64,000 nt of DNA from Neobacillus sp. WH10 (GCF_030123405.1 NZ_CP126110.1:3844001-3908000); one strand, 5' to 3'; positions 9,352 to 17,170 are shown, numbered from the stretch's first letter. Translations and numbers: made by a program. The notes: a model not told the origin generated them from the sequence alone.

Positions 9352-9445
9352 AATAAACTCCTCCTATGTACAAATGTATTTTTGGGGCTTTAGGAATACT
9401 TAAAATCAAGATGATTTATAAGAATATTTCTAAAGCTTTGTTCTT

Positions 9446-9474
9446 AACATACCAAAGTTGGTTCATGGTTTCAA
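9446..9474 (-). promoter_or_regulatory. Probable sigma-A promoter of sodA
   Basis: TTGAAA (9474-9469), 17-bp spacer, TATGTT (9451-9446) on the minus strand. This gives a 5' leader of about 90 nt before the sodA start. Confidence 0.55.
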
Positions 9475-9669
9475 ATAAAATGCTTAGATTCTAACATAGA
9501 TACAATGCCCATTGAATAGCTTTTTATTCCCGTTTTCAATAGAAATTACATAACAAACTTGTATGAATGAATTAATTCGAAAAATTGTCATGTTTCACTA
9601 AAACAGCATGCTGTCAACGATTTTTGTCATAACCTCTTCAACCAACTTCCAAATCATGTAAATTTCATA

Positions 9670-9698
9670 TTGACATGATGTTAATAATACATTTAAAT
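9670..9698 (+). promoter_or_regulatory. Probable promoter of the Fnr-like gene
   Basis: TTGACA (9670-9675), 17-bp spacer, TTAAAT (9693-9698), about 30 bp before the start codon. The whole 380-bp sodA/fnr gap is AT-rich and holds only these divergent promoters; I found no clear TGTGA-N6-TCACA site in it. Confidence 0.5.
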
Positions 9699-9731
9699 CA
9701 AAACTGTAGAGGTATAAAGGAGTGAAAAGAT

Positions 9732-10427
9732 ATGCCAAAAAGCAGCATTTCATTATATAGCTTAATGCTCCAATTTTTCCAAAAAAGTGAGCCAATCCAA
9801 AAGTTTAAATCCGGTTCTGTTCTTTTTCAAGAAAAGGATTCTGTCGAATTTGTTTACTTATTGCTTAAAGGCAAGATTGCCCTAGGGAGAGTTCACTTAA
9901 GAGGGAAGGATTTTATATTAAAAATCTTAGACGACCAAGAAGTAATTGTCGAATACCAGCTTTTTAAAGCAAATCCTCATTATCAATTTTATGCTAAAAC
10001 ATTAACAGACTGTGAATTGCTGCTAATTAAAAAGGAGCAATTTGAAGAATTTATTTTAACAGACCCCGAAGCCATGAATGAACTTGTTACGTGGTTAAGC
10101 ACTGGGTATTTAAAAGCACAAATGAAATGCCAGGACTTAATTATGAATGGGAAAAAAGGCGGCCTATACTCCATCCTCATACGCCTATGTAATTCCTATG
10201 GGGTGAAAACAGAGGATGGCATTCTAATTGATCTGCCTTTAACACATCAGGAATTAGCTAATTTAACCTATGGAACTAGAGAGGTCATTCAACGTGCTTT
10301 AAAGGATCTGCGTGAAAAGGATATTATTTTATATGAAAACCAAAAGTTCACTGTAAAAAATTTAAGCTTTTTGAAAGAAGAAGTAGATTGCCAAAACTGC
10401 TCATTTGAAATTTGCGGTCTTAATTAA
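9732..10427 (+). CDS. Crp/Fnr-family regulator with Fnr-type [4Fe-4S] ligands
   Basis: 231-aa regulator: cyclic-nucleotide-binding-like beta-roll (about residues 20-110), dimer helix, C-terminal winged HTH (about 165-205). The C-terminus carries Cys220, Cys223 and Cys228 in a C-x2-C-x4-C arrangement, and Asp135 sits in QDLIMNGKKG. This is the ligand set known for B. subtilis Fnr (three C-terminal Cys plus one Asp holding an oxygen-labile cluster), and the tail CQNCSFEIC closely resembles the B. subtilis tail. The recognition helix (TREVIQRAL) differs somewhat from Fnr (ARESVNRML). It is not next to nar genes; it is divergent from sodA. An oxygen-sensing role is inferred. Confidence 0.8.
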   Translation: MPKSSISLYSLMLQFFQKSEPIQKFKSGSVLFQEKDSVEFVYLLLKGKIALGRVHLRGKDFILKILDDQEVIVEYQLFKANPHYQFYAKTLTDCELLLIKKEQFEEFILTDPEAMNELVTWLSTGYLKAQMKCQDLIMNGKKGGLYSILIRLCNSYGVKTEDGILIDLPLTHQELANLTYGTREVIQRALKDLREKDIILYENQKFTVKNLSFLKEEVDCQNCSFEICGLN

Positions 10428-10432
10428 AATTG

Positions 10433-10458
10433 AAGCCACCATTTCAGGTGGCTTTTTA
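10433..10458 (+). terminator. Terminator of the Fnr-like gene
   Basis: Stem AAGCCACC / GGTGGCTT with a 6-nt loop followed by TTT. Confidence 0.85.
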
Positions 10459-10464
10459 CTATTT

Positions 10465-10494
10465 TTGAAAACATTTGTCATCCTTGTATATAAC
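10465..10494 (+). promoter_or_regulatory. Probable promoter of yqgB
   Basis: TTGAAA (10465-10470), 18-bp spacer, TATAAC (10489-10494), 50 bp ahead of the start codon. Confidence 0.5.
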
Positions 10495-10543
10495 GAAAAC
10501 ACAAGCTACAATAGAAATTGAATCTTTATAAAGGTGGTCCAGT

Positions 10544-11317
10544 ATGAATATTTTCAAACAATTTTATAAAAGCATCTACTCTCCAAAAGATATTGCCTTA
10601 TTTCGTTTTCAAGGAATTGGGAAAACTATTTTATATGTTTTTTTCCTAACTTTCATTTCTATTCTTCCGTTTATCATTTTTTTAAGTACCGATCTTTCTA
10701 CTGGCATAGATTCTGCAAAATCCATTATCAAGGATGAAGCACCTGAATTTTCGATAAAGAATGGTCTGTTGTCAGCTAAAACAGAGGTACCCGTTACAAT
10801 TAATAAAGATAATTTTACTATTATTATTGATCCAACTGGAGCCATTTCTGATTCGGATGTAGAGAATGAAGGGAATGCATTTGCTATGCTGAAGGATGAG
10901 TTTGTCCTTTCATCAGGCGGAAGGATTGATACCTATCCATATTCAATGCTACAAGGCTTAAACATTACAAAGAGCTCGATGCTAGATTTTATTGACACAA
11001 TTGGTGGAATGAAGAGTATTATCATCCCTGTGATGTCAGTGTTTATTTATTTGTTTTCAAGTGCTGCAAGCTTTATTGAAGTATCCATATTAGCCATGTT
11101 CGGTCTGGCTTTAACAAATCTTTTAGGCAAAAATCTGAATTACCGTCAATTATGGAGAATAGCTGCATACAGCGAAACCTTGCCTACCCTATTTTTCACC
11201 ATTATGGCAGCTATTAAAACATCAGTACCATACAGCTTTGCCATTAATTGGGGTGTGGCGATTATTGTCTTATTATTAGCTATTAACGAAATGCCAAAAC
11301 CGAAAAAAGCGAACTAG
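10544..11317 (+). CDS. yqgB: DUF1189 membrane protein (YqgB-like)
   Basis: 257-aa protein with an N-terminal helix (residues 28-49), a long external segment (50-155), then four hydrophobic helices to the C-terminus. The opening FKQFYKSIYSPKDIALFRFQGIGKTILYVFFL is typical of the DUF1189 family. No enzymatic motif is visible. Position between sodA and the yqfZ-ispG pair matches B. subtilis yqgB. Own promoter and terminator suggest a single-gene unit. Function unknown. Confidence 0.8.
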   Translation: MNIFKQFYKSIYSPKDIALFRFQGIGKTILYVFFLTFISILPFIIFLSTDLSTGIDSAKSIIKDEAPEFSIKNGLLSAKTEVPVTINKDNFTIIIDPTGAISDSDVENEGNAFAMLKDEFVLSSGGRIDTYPYSMLQGLNITKSSMLDFIDTIGGMKSIIIPVMSVFIYLFSSAASFIEVSILAMFGLALTNLLGKNLNYRQLWRIAAYSETLPTLFFTIMAAIKTSVPYSFAINWGVAIIVLLLAINEMPKPKKAN

Positions 11318-11322
11318 AATTG

Positions 11323-11349
11323 CGCCCAAATATTTGGGCGTGTTTTTTT
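11323..11349 (+). terminator. Terminator of yqgB
   Basis: The 18-bp palindrome CGCCCAAATATTTGGGCG is followed by TGTTTTTTT. Confidence 0.9.
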
Positions 11350-11416
11350 ATACGGTTCTTTTTATGATTGGACAAGCATAAGAATGTACAAACATTCCAT
11401 TATGGAGGCTTGTCCG

Positions 11417-11749
11417 ATGAAAAAGTTATTTGGTTTTCTTTTTGCTATTTTAGTCATTTATGTCATTTATTTCGATCTTACCATCGGCACCCTTCCTGCC
11501 TCCAATATCAAGCAGGTTGGTGCAAAAGTCGAGACAGTTACAAAGAAACCTAAAACGGAAATTCATACTTTTGAGGCAGAAGTACAACCTGGTGAAACCG
11601 TAATGTCAATTGTTGAGCACAAGCTAAAAAAACCACTGCCTGTATCAATAACTGATTTGATCGAAGACTTTCGAAAACTAAATCCAGGACAAACTCCTGA
11701 AAAAATCCAAATTGGGACTACATATCATTTCCCTGATTACTCAAAATAA
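11417..11749 (+). CDS. yqfZ: Small membrane-anchored LysM-like protein (YqfZ-like)
   Basis: 110 aa starting at the ATG 8 nt after GGAGG; an ATG 33 bp upstream lacks a ribosome site. A signal anchor (residues 4-22) is followed by an extracytoplasmic tail. The tail has a LysM-like pattern: FEAEVQPGETVMSIVEHK, then FRKLNPGQTPEKIQIGTTYHFP. LysM modules bind peptidoglycan, so a wall-associated role is likely. It is directly upstream of ispG, as yqfZ is in B. subtilis. Confidence 0.75.
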   Translation: MKKLFGFLFAILVIYVIYFDLTIGTLPASNIKQVGAKVETVTKKPKTEIHTFEAEVQPGETVMSIVEHKLKKPLPVSITDLIEDFRKLNPGQTPEKIQIGTTYHFPDYSK

Positions 11750-11767
11750 ACAGGATAGAGCTTATTC

Positions 11768-11797
11768 TTGTCAAAATTAGCACGAGACTGATACAAT
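11768..11797 (+). promoter_or_regulatory. Probable ispG promoter
   Basis: TTGTCA (11768-11773), 18-bp spacer, TACAAT (11792-11797), about 60 bp before the GTG start. Confidence 0.5.
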
Positions 11798-11859
11798 TAA
11801 GGCGGATTGTTTTAAAGAACCAATTATTCGAATCCATTTTGAAGGAGAGCGAATTACAC

Positions 11860-12972
11860 GTGAGTGAAATTATACATCGCACAAAAACCCGTCCAATTAA
11901 AGTGGGGAATTTAACAATTGGCGGGGGCAATGAAATTGTTATTCAAAGCATGACAACAACAAAAACACACGATGTTGAGGCAACAGTTGCTGAAATTAAA
12001 CGTCTTGAGGAAGCAGGGTGCCAAATCGTACGTGTAGCCTGTCCAGACGAGCGAGCCGCTAATGCCATCCCTGAAATCAAAAAGAGAATCAACATTCCAC
12101 TTGTAGTCGATATTCACTTTGATTATAAATTAGCATTAAAAGCCATTGAAGGCGGAGCAGATAAGATCAGGATCAATCCAGGAAACATTGGGAAACGCGA
12201 AAAGGTCGAAGCCGTTGTAAAAGCCGCTAAAGAACGCGGTATTCCAATTCGGATTGGCGTTAATGCAGGATCCCTTGAAAAGAAAATTCTTGATAAATAT
12301 GGTTATCCAACTGCAGATGGAATGGTAGAAAGTGCCCTCCATCACATCAAAATTCTAGAGGATTTAGATTTTCAAGACATTATTGTCTCTATGAAGGCAT
12401 CTGATGTTAATCTTGCCATCGAAGCATATGAAAAAGCTGCCCGTGCTTTCGATTATCCATTGCATCTGGGCATTACGGAATCAGGAACGCTTTTCTCAGG
12501 AACAGTAAAAAGTGCCGCAGGATTAGGCGCCATTATTAGTATGGGGATCGGAAACACACTTCGTATATCCCTAAGTGCAGATCCTGTTGAAGAAGTAAAA
12601 GTTGCTCGTGAACTCTTAAAAGTATTTGGTCTTTCTTCTAATGCAGCAACACTAATTTCCTGCCCAACCTGCGGAAGAATTGAAATTGATCTTATTAGTA
12701 TTGCAAATGAAGTCGAGGAATATATTTCAAAAATAAAGGCACCGATTAAGGTTTCCGTGTTAGGCTGCGCCGTCAATGGCCCTGGCGAAGCTCGTGAAGC
12801 AGATATCGGAATTGCCGGTGCACGCGGTGAAGGTCTATTATTTAGAAAAGGGGAAATTGTCCGGAAAGTTCCTGAAGCAGATATGGTTGAGGAATTGAAA
12901 AAGGAAATTGATCAAGTTGCTGAGGAGTACTTCCGAAAAAAAGCGGAAGAAGAAAAAAATTTAACAAAATAA
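11860..12972 (+). CDS. ispG: 4-hydroxy-3-methylbut-2-en-1-yl diphosphate synthase (IspG/GcpE)
   Basis: About 370 aa. It reduces MEcPP to HMBPP in the non-mevalonate isoprenoid pathway. An N-terminal TIM-barrel (SMTTTKTHDVEAT onward) is followed by a C-terminal [4Fe-4S] domain with SCPTCGR and the third Cys in VLGCAVNGPGEA. I chose the GTG at 11860 (protein begins VSEIIHRTKTRP) because an upstream TTG overlaps the GAAGGAGAG ribosome site, and B. subtilis IspG begins at the same point. ispH, the next enzyme in the pathway, is at 22015. Confidence 0.97.
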   Translation: MSEIIHRTKTRPIKVGNLTIGGGNEIVIQSMTTTKTHDVEATVAEIKRLEEAGCQIVRVACPDERAANAIPEIKKRINIPLVVDIHFDYKLALKAIEGGADKIRINPGNIGKREKVEAVVKAAKERGIPIRIGVNAGSLEKKILDKYGYPTADGMVESALHHIKILEDLDFQDIIVSMKASDVNLAIEAYEKAARAFDYPLHLGITESGTLFSGTVKSAAGLGAIISMGIGNTLRISLSADPVEEVKVARELLKVFGLSSNAATLISCPTCGRIEIDLISIANEVEEYISKIKAPIKVSVLGCAVNGPGEAREADIGIAGARGEGLLFRKGEIVRKVPEADMVEELKKEIDQVAEEYFRKKAEEEKNLTK

Positions 12973-12979
12973 TCATCAA

Positions 12980-13011
12980 GAAACCCGGTATCTTCACCGG
13001 GTTTCTTTTTT
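12980..13011 (+). terminator. ispG terminator
   Basis: Nine-bp stem GAAACCCGG / CCGGGTTTC with an 8-nt loop and a T-run. Confidence 0.9.
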
Positions 13012-13102
13012 GACCGATAGGAAAATATACTTTCCTATCAGGCATAAGGACAACTACGCCTCTGTCTTCACCTAACGGCAAGCCAGTCGGCGAGTTTTCT
13101 TT
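13011..13102 (-). repeat. Structured dispersed repeat A, copy 1
   Basis: One of four related copies (others at 32560, 34146 and 46013). It reads on the minus strand as AAAGAAAACTCGCC, a variable part, the core GAAGACAGAGGCGTAGT, CTTATG, then a hairpin with arms GATAGGAAA / TTTCCTATC. The apparent reading frame through it is not a gene. The 5' hairpin is degraded in this copy (GGCTTG instead of GGCGAG). Confidence 0.85.
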
Positions 13103-13120
13103 GCTCCTATGCAAGATATG

Positions 13121-13603
13121 TTAAAAGAACGGAAGAATGAAGATACCAATAACAATTGATACTACACCAATACCAATTGCCCAAGCACCAAGGCCTGTGG
13201 CACCTCTATTTCTTGCAACGAATCCTAACACAATACCTGCGGCACCAAAAAGAATAGGCAAAACAAACAGTGATATAATCGATAGCGCTAATGCAAGGGT
13301 ACCCATACCGGTTCCACCTGCTGTTAGTTCCCGGAATTCATCCTGTTCTCCACTTCGTGTATCAGTAATAGGTGCAGCTATTTCTGCAGCTGTTTCTTCC
13401 CTATATTCAGTAGTTCTTATCGGAACAGATGCACCAATTTCAGGAACAGACTCTTCTTTTTTCAATGAGTAGGATGTCTTAACAGGTTCAGCGACTTCCG
13501 ACGCCATTTCCTCCCTGAATTCTGCAGGAGAATTGGGGATATCCTCACCAATTATTGAACTTCGAAGAGCTTCTTGCACTTTCGTGTCTCTTTCATCTAC
13601 CAT
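13121..13603 (-). CDS. yqfX: Membrane protein YqfX-like
   Basis: 160 aa. The N-terminal cytoplasmic or soluble half is acidic and contains imperfect repeats at roughly residues 28-40 (FREEMASEVAEP), 66-78 (YREETAAEIAAP) and 89-96 (FRELTAGG). The C-terminal 65 residues form two Gly/Ala/Ile-rich transmembrane helices (GTLALALSIISLFVLPILFGAAGIVLGF and a second one after ARNRGATGLG), resembling DUF4190-type membrane hairpins. Position next to ispG matches B. subtilis yqfX. Function unknown. Confidence 0.75.
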   Translation of the reverse strand: MVDERDTKVQEALRSSIIGEDIPNSPAEFREEMASEVAEPVKTSYSLKKEESVPEIGASVPIRTTEYREETAAEIAAPITDTRSGEQDEFRELTAGGTGMGTLALALSIISLFVLPILFGAAGIVLGFVARNRGATGLGAWAIGIGVVSIVIGIFILPFF

Positions 13604-13923
13604 CCTAATCCCTCACTTTCAGCTATAGGAGCATTAATTATTGTTTGCGTCTCGCTACTTTTTTAATTATGTTAATGTTTGTCTTAAATAGTTTTTTATT
13701 TCAATTACCGAAAATTTTTTCTTACAAGACCCGTATGGTGTTTCACGGTAACTTTTTTCCTGGAAATATATAGCAAGAACCAACCTAACCTAATAAAGGC
13801 GGTGTGAGCAGAGCTAAGCTTCACTTCATTCATTATCTAAAATGTACATTTTCCTCTCAGCTTGAATATACTAATTAGCTTTTGCGACGCTCCGCCCCTT
13901 TTCCTAAAAAAATAAGTACTTCA
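13604..13923. other. 320-bp intergenic region with no identified gene
   Basis: AT-rich spacer between divergent yqfX and yqfW. I see a short palindrome (AAAATGTACATTTT near 13840-13853) and a GC-richer patch at 13885-13905 that may be a remnant of a dispersed repeat, but nothing I can name. Confidence 0.5.
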
Positions 13924-13952
13924 TTGTTCACACTACTTTGGTAAAATATAAT
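13924..13952 (+). promoter_or_regulatory. Probable yqfW promoter
   Basis: TTGTTC (13924-13929), 17-bp spacer, perfect TATAAT (13947-13952), 35 bp before the start codon. Confidence 0.6.
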
Positions 13953-13987
13953 GAGATACCCTAAAGCATGATGAAGGTGAAGACAAA

Positions 13988-14590
13988 ATGAGAAAAAGAT
14001 TTGGAATAGATATTGATGGTACCGTTACATGCCCAAAATCCATAATACCGTTTATTAATAAAGCATTTCGTATGAATATTTTATATGAGGATGTAAACCA
14101 GTATGAATTAACTCCATTTGTGAATGTTTCTGAAGAAGTGTTTGCAAAATGGTTTACTGAAAATGAACCGATAATATACAAAGAATCACACCCTGCGCAA
14201 GGGGCTGTGAACGTACTTAAAAAATGGAAACAAGACCATGAGTTGTTTTTTATCAGTGCACGCGGTCCCCACTTACTTGCTGTCACGGAAGAGTGGTTCT
14301 TTCAGCACGGATTGACCTTTCATCAAATGGAATTAATCGGCTCACACGATAAAGTGGAAACTGTAAAAAAACATAAGGTGGATATCTTTTTTGAGGATAA
14401 ACATGATAACGCCGTAATGATTCATGAGGAGTGCCAGATACCTGTTATATTATTTGATACACCATATAATCAGGAGCCAATTCCTAAAGGTGTCATTCGC
14501 GTTAAGAATTGGAGAGAAGCTAATATCTGGGTAGAAAACTGGTTAAAGCAGGAAAAGAAAAAACGTGAAGCATCTGTCACATTCAACTAA
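13988..14590 (+). CDS. yqfW: HAD-superfamily 5'(3')-deoxyribonucleotidase-like protein (YqfW)
   Basis: 200 aa. HAD motif I is GIDIDGTVT (nucleophile and acid/base Asp at residues 7 and 9), motif II is ISARG, and motif III/IV is the Lys of HKVDIFFEDKHDNA with its acidic residues. Similarity is to the NT5C cytosolic nucleotidase group, so the likely reaction is dephosphorylation of (deoxy)nucleoside monophosphates; the substrate is inferred. Convergent with zur, sharing a terminator. Same place as B. subtilis yqfW. Confidence 0.85.
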   Translation: MRKRFGIDIDGTVTCPKSIIPFINKAFRMNILYEDVNQYELTPFVNVSEEVFAKWFTENEPIIYKESHPAQGAVNVLKKWKQDHELFFISARGPHLLAVTEEWFFQHGLTFHQMELIGSHDKVETVKKHKVDIFFEDKHDNAVMIHEECQIPVILFDTPYNQEPIPKGVIRVKNWREANIWVENWLKQEKKKREASVTFN

Positions 14591-14596
14591 CATTTA

Positions 14597-14631
14597 AACA
14601 GCTTGTGCGGGACGCGCACAAGCTGTTTTTT
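14597..14631. terminator. Bidirectional terminator between yqfW and zur
   Basis: A 13-bp stem AACAGCTTGTGCG / CGCACAAGCTGTT with T-runs on both sides serves the two converging genes. Confidence 0.85.
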
Positions 14632-15040
14632 AATGGCATTCCGGACAGCGGCCGTAAATCTCGAATTTATGCCCGGATATATCGTATCCTTTTAAATTTT
14701 CACTTAATCCATCCATTGGACATGTATCAATTTCTTTTGTTTTTCCACAATCTAGACAGATAAAATGGTGGTGATGGTGGTGTCTTGAACAAGTAAAGCG
14801 GAAGTGTTTTTCACCAGATAGCTCTGTCATTTCCAATATCCCCATATTTACAAACAAAGTTAGGTTTCGATAAATGGTGTCAAAGCTCAAACCTGGATAA
14901 TCATCCTTTAATTGATCAAGAACTTCCTTTGCCGTTAAATACTTATCGCTATCTGCAAATAATTGGAGCATATCCTCCCTTTTCCCTGTCTGTTTAAATC
15001 CATTTTCCTTTAAGTATTGAATTGCTTCATGTACGTTCAC
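14630..15040 (-). CDS. zur: Zinc uptake regulator Zur (Fur family)
   Basis: About 136 aa. N-terminal winged helix (TYRNLTLFVNMGILEM around the recognition helix), then the His-rich stretch RHHHHHHFICLDCGKTKEIDTCP and a C-terminal GRCPECH, giving two C-x2-C pairs for structural zinc. The repressor shuts znuCB under zinc sufficiency. The GTG at 15040 (VNVHEAIQYLKENG) aligns with the B. subtilis start; GTGs at 15052/15055 are alternatives. It overlaps the end of znuB, so zur is in the operon it is predicted to control. Confidence 0.92.
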   Translation of the reverse strand: MNVHEAIQYLKENGFKQTGKREDMLQLFADSDKYLTAKEVLDQLKDDYPGLSFDTIYRNLTLFVNMGILEMTELSGEKHFRFTCSRHHHHHHFICLDCGKTKEIDTCPMDGLSENLKGYDISGHKFEIYGRCPECH

Positions 15041-15890
15041 TTTGCTTTTCACCACCTATAGCACTTGTAAATTTATTATAAAAGATCATTAATACTAAAA
15101 TGAGGACGGAAATCATGACAATCGTTCCACCAGGAGCAAGGTCAAGGTAATAGGCTGAAAAAAGCCCTCCGAGCACAGAAATTTCACCAAAAAGGATAGA
15201 GAAAAAAATGGTCTGTTTAAAACCTTTGGCAATTCGAATACTTGCAGCAACTGGTAATGTCATTAAAGAAGAAACTAACAGAATCCCGACAATTCTCATT
15301 GAGGCAGCAATGACAAGGGCAACCATGACAATAAAAATGAAATGAATACTTTTGGCTGCAATGCCAGATGCCTTTGCGTGCTCTTCATCAAAAGAAAGTA
15401 AAAATAGCTCTTTATACAACATAATAATGACTGAAATAACCACAATACTAATAATAAAAATAACCCATAAATCCGTACGGCTAACGGCGGACACGCTGCC
15501 AAATAAATAACTAAATAAGTCAGTGTTAAATCCATTAGCAAGTGAAATAAATATGACCCCCAGCCCAATTCCACTGGAAAGAATAATGGGTATAGCTAAT
15601 TCCTGATAGTGCTTATAAACCCCTCTTAGTTTTTCAATGAACAACGCTCCCCCTACTGAAAACACCATCCCTAGATAAAGGGGATTTAAGCCAGCCAATA
15701 TCGTAAACTTTCTTTCAATAAGGAGGCTCGCTGCAATTCCAGCTAATGTCACATGGCTAAGGGCATCGGCAATCAGCGAAAGTCTTCTAACTACAATAAA
15801 AACCCCCAGCAGCGGGGCAACAATCCCGATCAGAATCCCTGTTAAGAAGGCATTTTGTAAAAATTCATAATGAAAAATTCCCTCAATCAT
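15027..15890 (-). CDS. znuB: Zinc ABC transporter permease (ZnuB/AdcB-like)
   Basis: 287-aa permease of the ABC-3 metal family with about 8-9 transmembrane segments. Typical motifs: FIVVRRLSLIADALSHVTLAGIAASLL near residues 31-57 and DEEHAKASGIAAKSIHFIFIVMVALVIAASMRIVGILLVSSLMTLPVA near 171-217. Its ATG overlaps the znuC stop (ATGA type). The neighbouring Zur gene and Zur site point to zinc rather than manganese. No substrate-binding protein gene lies in this operon. Confidence 0.9.
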   Translation of the reverse strand: MIEGIFHYEFLQNAFLTGILIGIVAPLLGVFIVVRRLSLIADALSHVTLAGIAASLLIERKFTILAGLNPLYLGMVFSVGGALFIEKLRGVYKHYQELAIPIILSSGIGLGVIFISLANGFNTDLFSYLFGSVSAVSRTDLWVIFIISIVVISVIIMLYKELFLLSFDEEHAKASGIAAKSIHFIFIVMVALVIAASMRIVGILLVSSLMTLPVAASIRIAKGFKQTIFFSILFGEISVLGGLFSAYYLDLAPGGTIVMISVLILVLMIFYNKFTSAIGGEKQSERT

Positions 15891-16660
15891 TTTACAACGC
15901 CTCCCTGTTCGTGATGATGGGTAAGCAAATGGACTTCATGACCATAAATTTTAGATACGCCATCTCTGTTAAGCTGCTCAAATTCTGCTGTTTCTCCATG
16001 AAAGTGCAAATGTTTATTTAAACAGGCAACATGAGAGACCTTATCAGAGATCGTACCAATATCATGTGTAACCAATAACAGAGTAATTTCTCGCTTTTTA
16101 TTTAACTCTTCTAGCATTTGATAAAAGGAATTAACATTTTCCGCATCAACACCAACAGTTGGTTCATCTAGAATTAGGAGACTTGGTTCACTAACAAGGG
16201 CACGGGCAATAAAAACTCTCTGCTGCTGTCCCCCAGAGAGATCACCAATATTTCTGCTTCTAAACCCCTTCATTCCCACTGCATCTAAGGCTTCGTTTAC
16301 CTTTGTTGAATGTTCTTTTTTAAAAAACTTAAACAGGCCTAACTTTTTGGTTAATCCACTTGCGACCACCTCAAATACGGTTGCCGGAAAACCAGTGTTA
16401 AAGGAATTAGCCTTTTGTGATACATAACCAATTTTTTGCCAATCTTTAAATTTATTTATTTCCTGGCCAAATAAAAAGATATCCCCTTTTTGAGGTTTTA
16501 ATAAACCTAAAATTAATTTTAATAGTGTTGATTTCCCAGACCCATTAGGACCGACAATCGCCAAAAAGGAGCCATCTGGTATAGTCATATTAATATTCTC
16601 AAGGACTGTGTCCTTTTCATAACGATAGAAAAGATGTTTTATTTCAATAATTGATCGCAT
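15887..16660 (-). CDS. znuC: Zinc ABC transporter ATP-binding protein (ZnuC/AdcC-like)
   Basis: About 257-aa ATPase. Walker A GPNGSGKST, Q-loop YVSQKANSF, signature LSGGQQQRV, Walker B LLILDEPTVGVD, H-switch VTHDIG; the C-terminus is His-rich (HEVHLLTHHHEQGG), as often seen in zinc importers. I place the start at the ATG at 16660 (MRSIIEIKHLF) because the next ATG upstream (16696) falls inside the predicted Zur operator. First gene of znuC-znuB-zur. Confidence 0.92.
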   Translation of the reverse strand: MRSIIEIKHLFYRYEKDTVLENINMTIPDGSFLAIVGPNGSGKSTLLKLILGLLKPQKGDIFLFGQEINKFKDWQKIGYVSQKANSFNTGFPATVFEVVASGLTKKLGLFKFFKKEHSTKVNEALDAVGMKGFRSRNIGDLSGGQQQRVFIARALVSEPSLLILDEPTVGVDAENVNSFYQMLEELNKKREITLLLVTHDIGTISDKVSHVACLNKHLHFHGETAEFEQLNRDGVSKIYGHEVHLLTHHHEQGGVVK

Positions 16661-16686
16661 AATTTGTACTCTCTCACCTTTAATTA

Positions 16687-16701
16687 TAAGAATCATTCCG
16701 A
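16687..16701. promoter_or_regulatory. Predicted Zur operator
   Basis: Minus strand TCGGAATGATTCTTA has a perfect GAAT-N-ATTC core and resembles the known Bacillus Zur box TCGTAATNATTACGA in 11 of 14 defined positions. It lies just downstream of the promoter hexamers, where repressor binding would block transcription of znuC-znuB-zur. Confidence 0.7.
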
Positions 16702-16714
16702 TTTAACATCAAGT

Positions 16715-16743
16715 AGTATACAATAGGAGTTTCTGATTGTAAA
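16715..16743 (-). promoter_or_regulatory. znuC promoter
   Basis: TTTACA (16743-16738), exactly 17 bp, TATACT (16720-16715) on the minus strand. The start site would fall beside the Zur box. Confidence 0.7.
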
Positions 16744-16837
16744 GGATGAAAAACTGAACATTAACTACTCGCCCACTCTAATTCTATTGTCACACTCCTG
16801 TTCCTTCTTCATACATTAGCATGGAGGAGTGGTGAGG

Positions 16838-17095
16838 GTGAAAATATTTGAAAACATCATTAATCATAAAATTAACACAATAACTGCTGAAGAACTGATA
16901 AAGTATGCGAATCAGTTTGATATTGCAGTTAATCGGCAACAGGCTAGGAAAATCGCCGAATACTTACGTGGTAAAAATGTTAATATTTTTGACGACAAAG
17001 AGCGTGCCCAATTAGTAAAACAAATTGCTAAAGCGGCTGGGCCGGAAACTGCACGTGAAGTAAATAAATTATTTATGCAATTTACAAAACAGTAA
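16838..17095 (+). CDS. yqfT: DUF2624 protein (YqfT-like)
   Basis: 85 aa from the GTG 10 nt after GGAGG (other GTGs just upstream are too close to the site). Begins MKIFENIINHKINTITAEELIKYANQFDI and is helical throughout with no transmembrane segment. Conserved small Bacillus protein of unknown role; position next to nfo matches B. subtilis yqfT. Convergent with the IS element and nfo. Confidence 0.8.
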   Translation: MKIFENIINHKINTITAEELIKYANQFDIAVNRQQARKIAEYLRGKNVNIFDDKERAQLVKQIAKAAGPETAREVNKLFMQFTKQ

Positions 17096-17101
17096 GAAAA
17101 A

Positions 17102-17153
17102 CAAAAGCGCCCAGTCCTGGGGCGATAATGCCCCCGAGCAGGCGCTGGATCTA
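17102..17153 (-). repeat. Short palindromic repeat B (variant)
   Basis: Ends GCGCC / GGCGCT with an inner hairpin TGGGGCG / TGCCCCC. On the minus strand it opens CTAGATCCAGCGCCTG, like repeat family B at 52481 and 56309. No coding content. Confidence 0.6.
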
Positions 17154-17155
17154 GA

Positions 17156-17170
17156 AAGAAAAAGCTGTGC
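17156..17170. terminator. Left arm of a terminator split by the IS element
   Basis: AAGAAAAAGCTGTGC here is the exact reverse complement of 18477-18491 on the far side of the IS. Rejoined, the arms make a 15-bp stem with a T-rich tail, a terminator serving yqfT and nfo. The 1.3-kb insertion now occupies its loop. Confidence 0.75.

Noticed and set aside
9541..9610. Fnr-like binding site between sodA and the regulator
   Set aside because: The best candidate (TGTCA then TCAC) has wrong spacing and only a partial match to TGTGA-N6-TCACA.
9598..9795. 65-aa minus-strand reading frame in the sodA/fnr gap
   Set aside because: It overlaps the start of the Fnr-like gene and its promoter, has Cys/Tyr-rich odd composition and no ribosome site.
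12842..13114. 90-aa reading frame on the minus strand downstream of ispG
   Set aside because: It runs through repeat A copy 1, a terminator and the ispG 3' end; the related frame in copy 4 breaks, and copy 2 is shifted, so it is not a conserved protein.
16829..16837. Earlier GTG starts for yqfT
   Set aside because: They lie 2-5 nt from or inside the GGAGG site; the GTG at 16838 has normal spacing.
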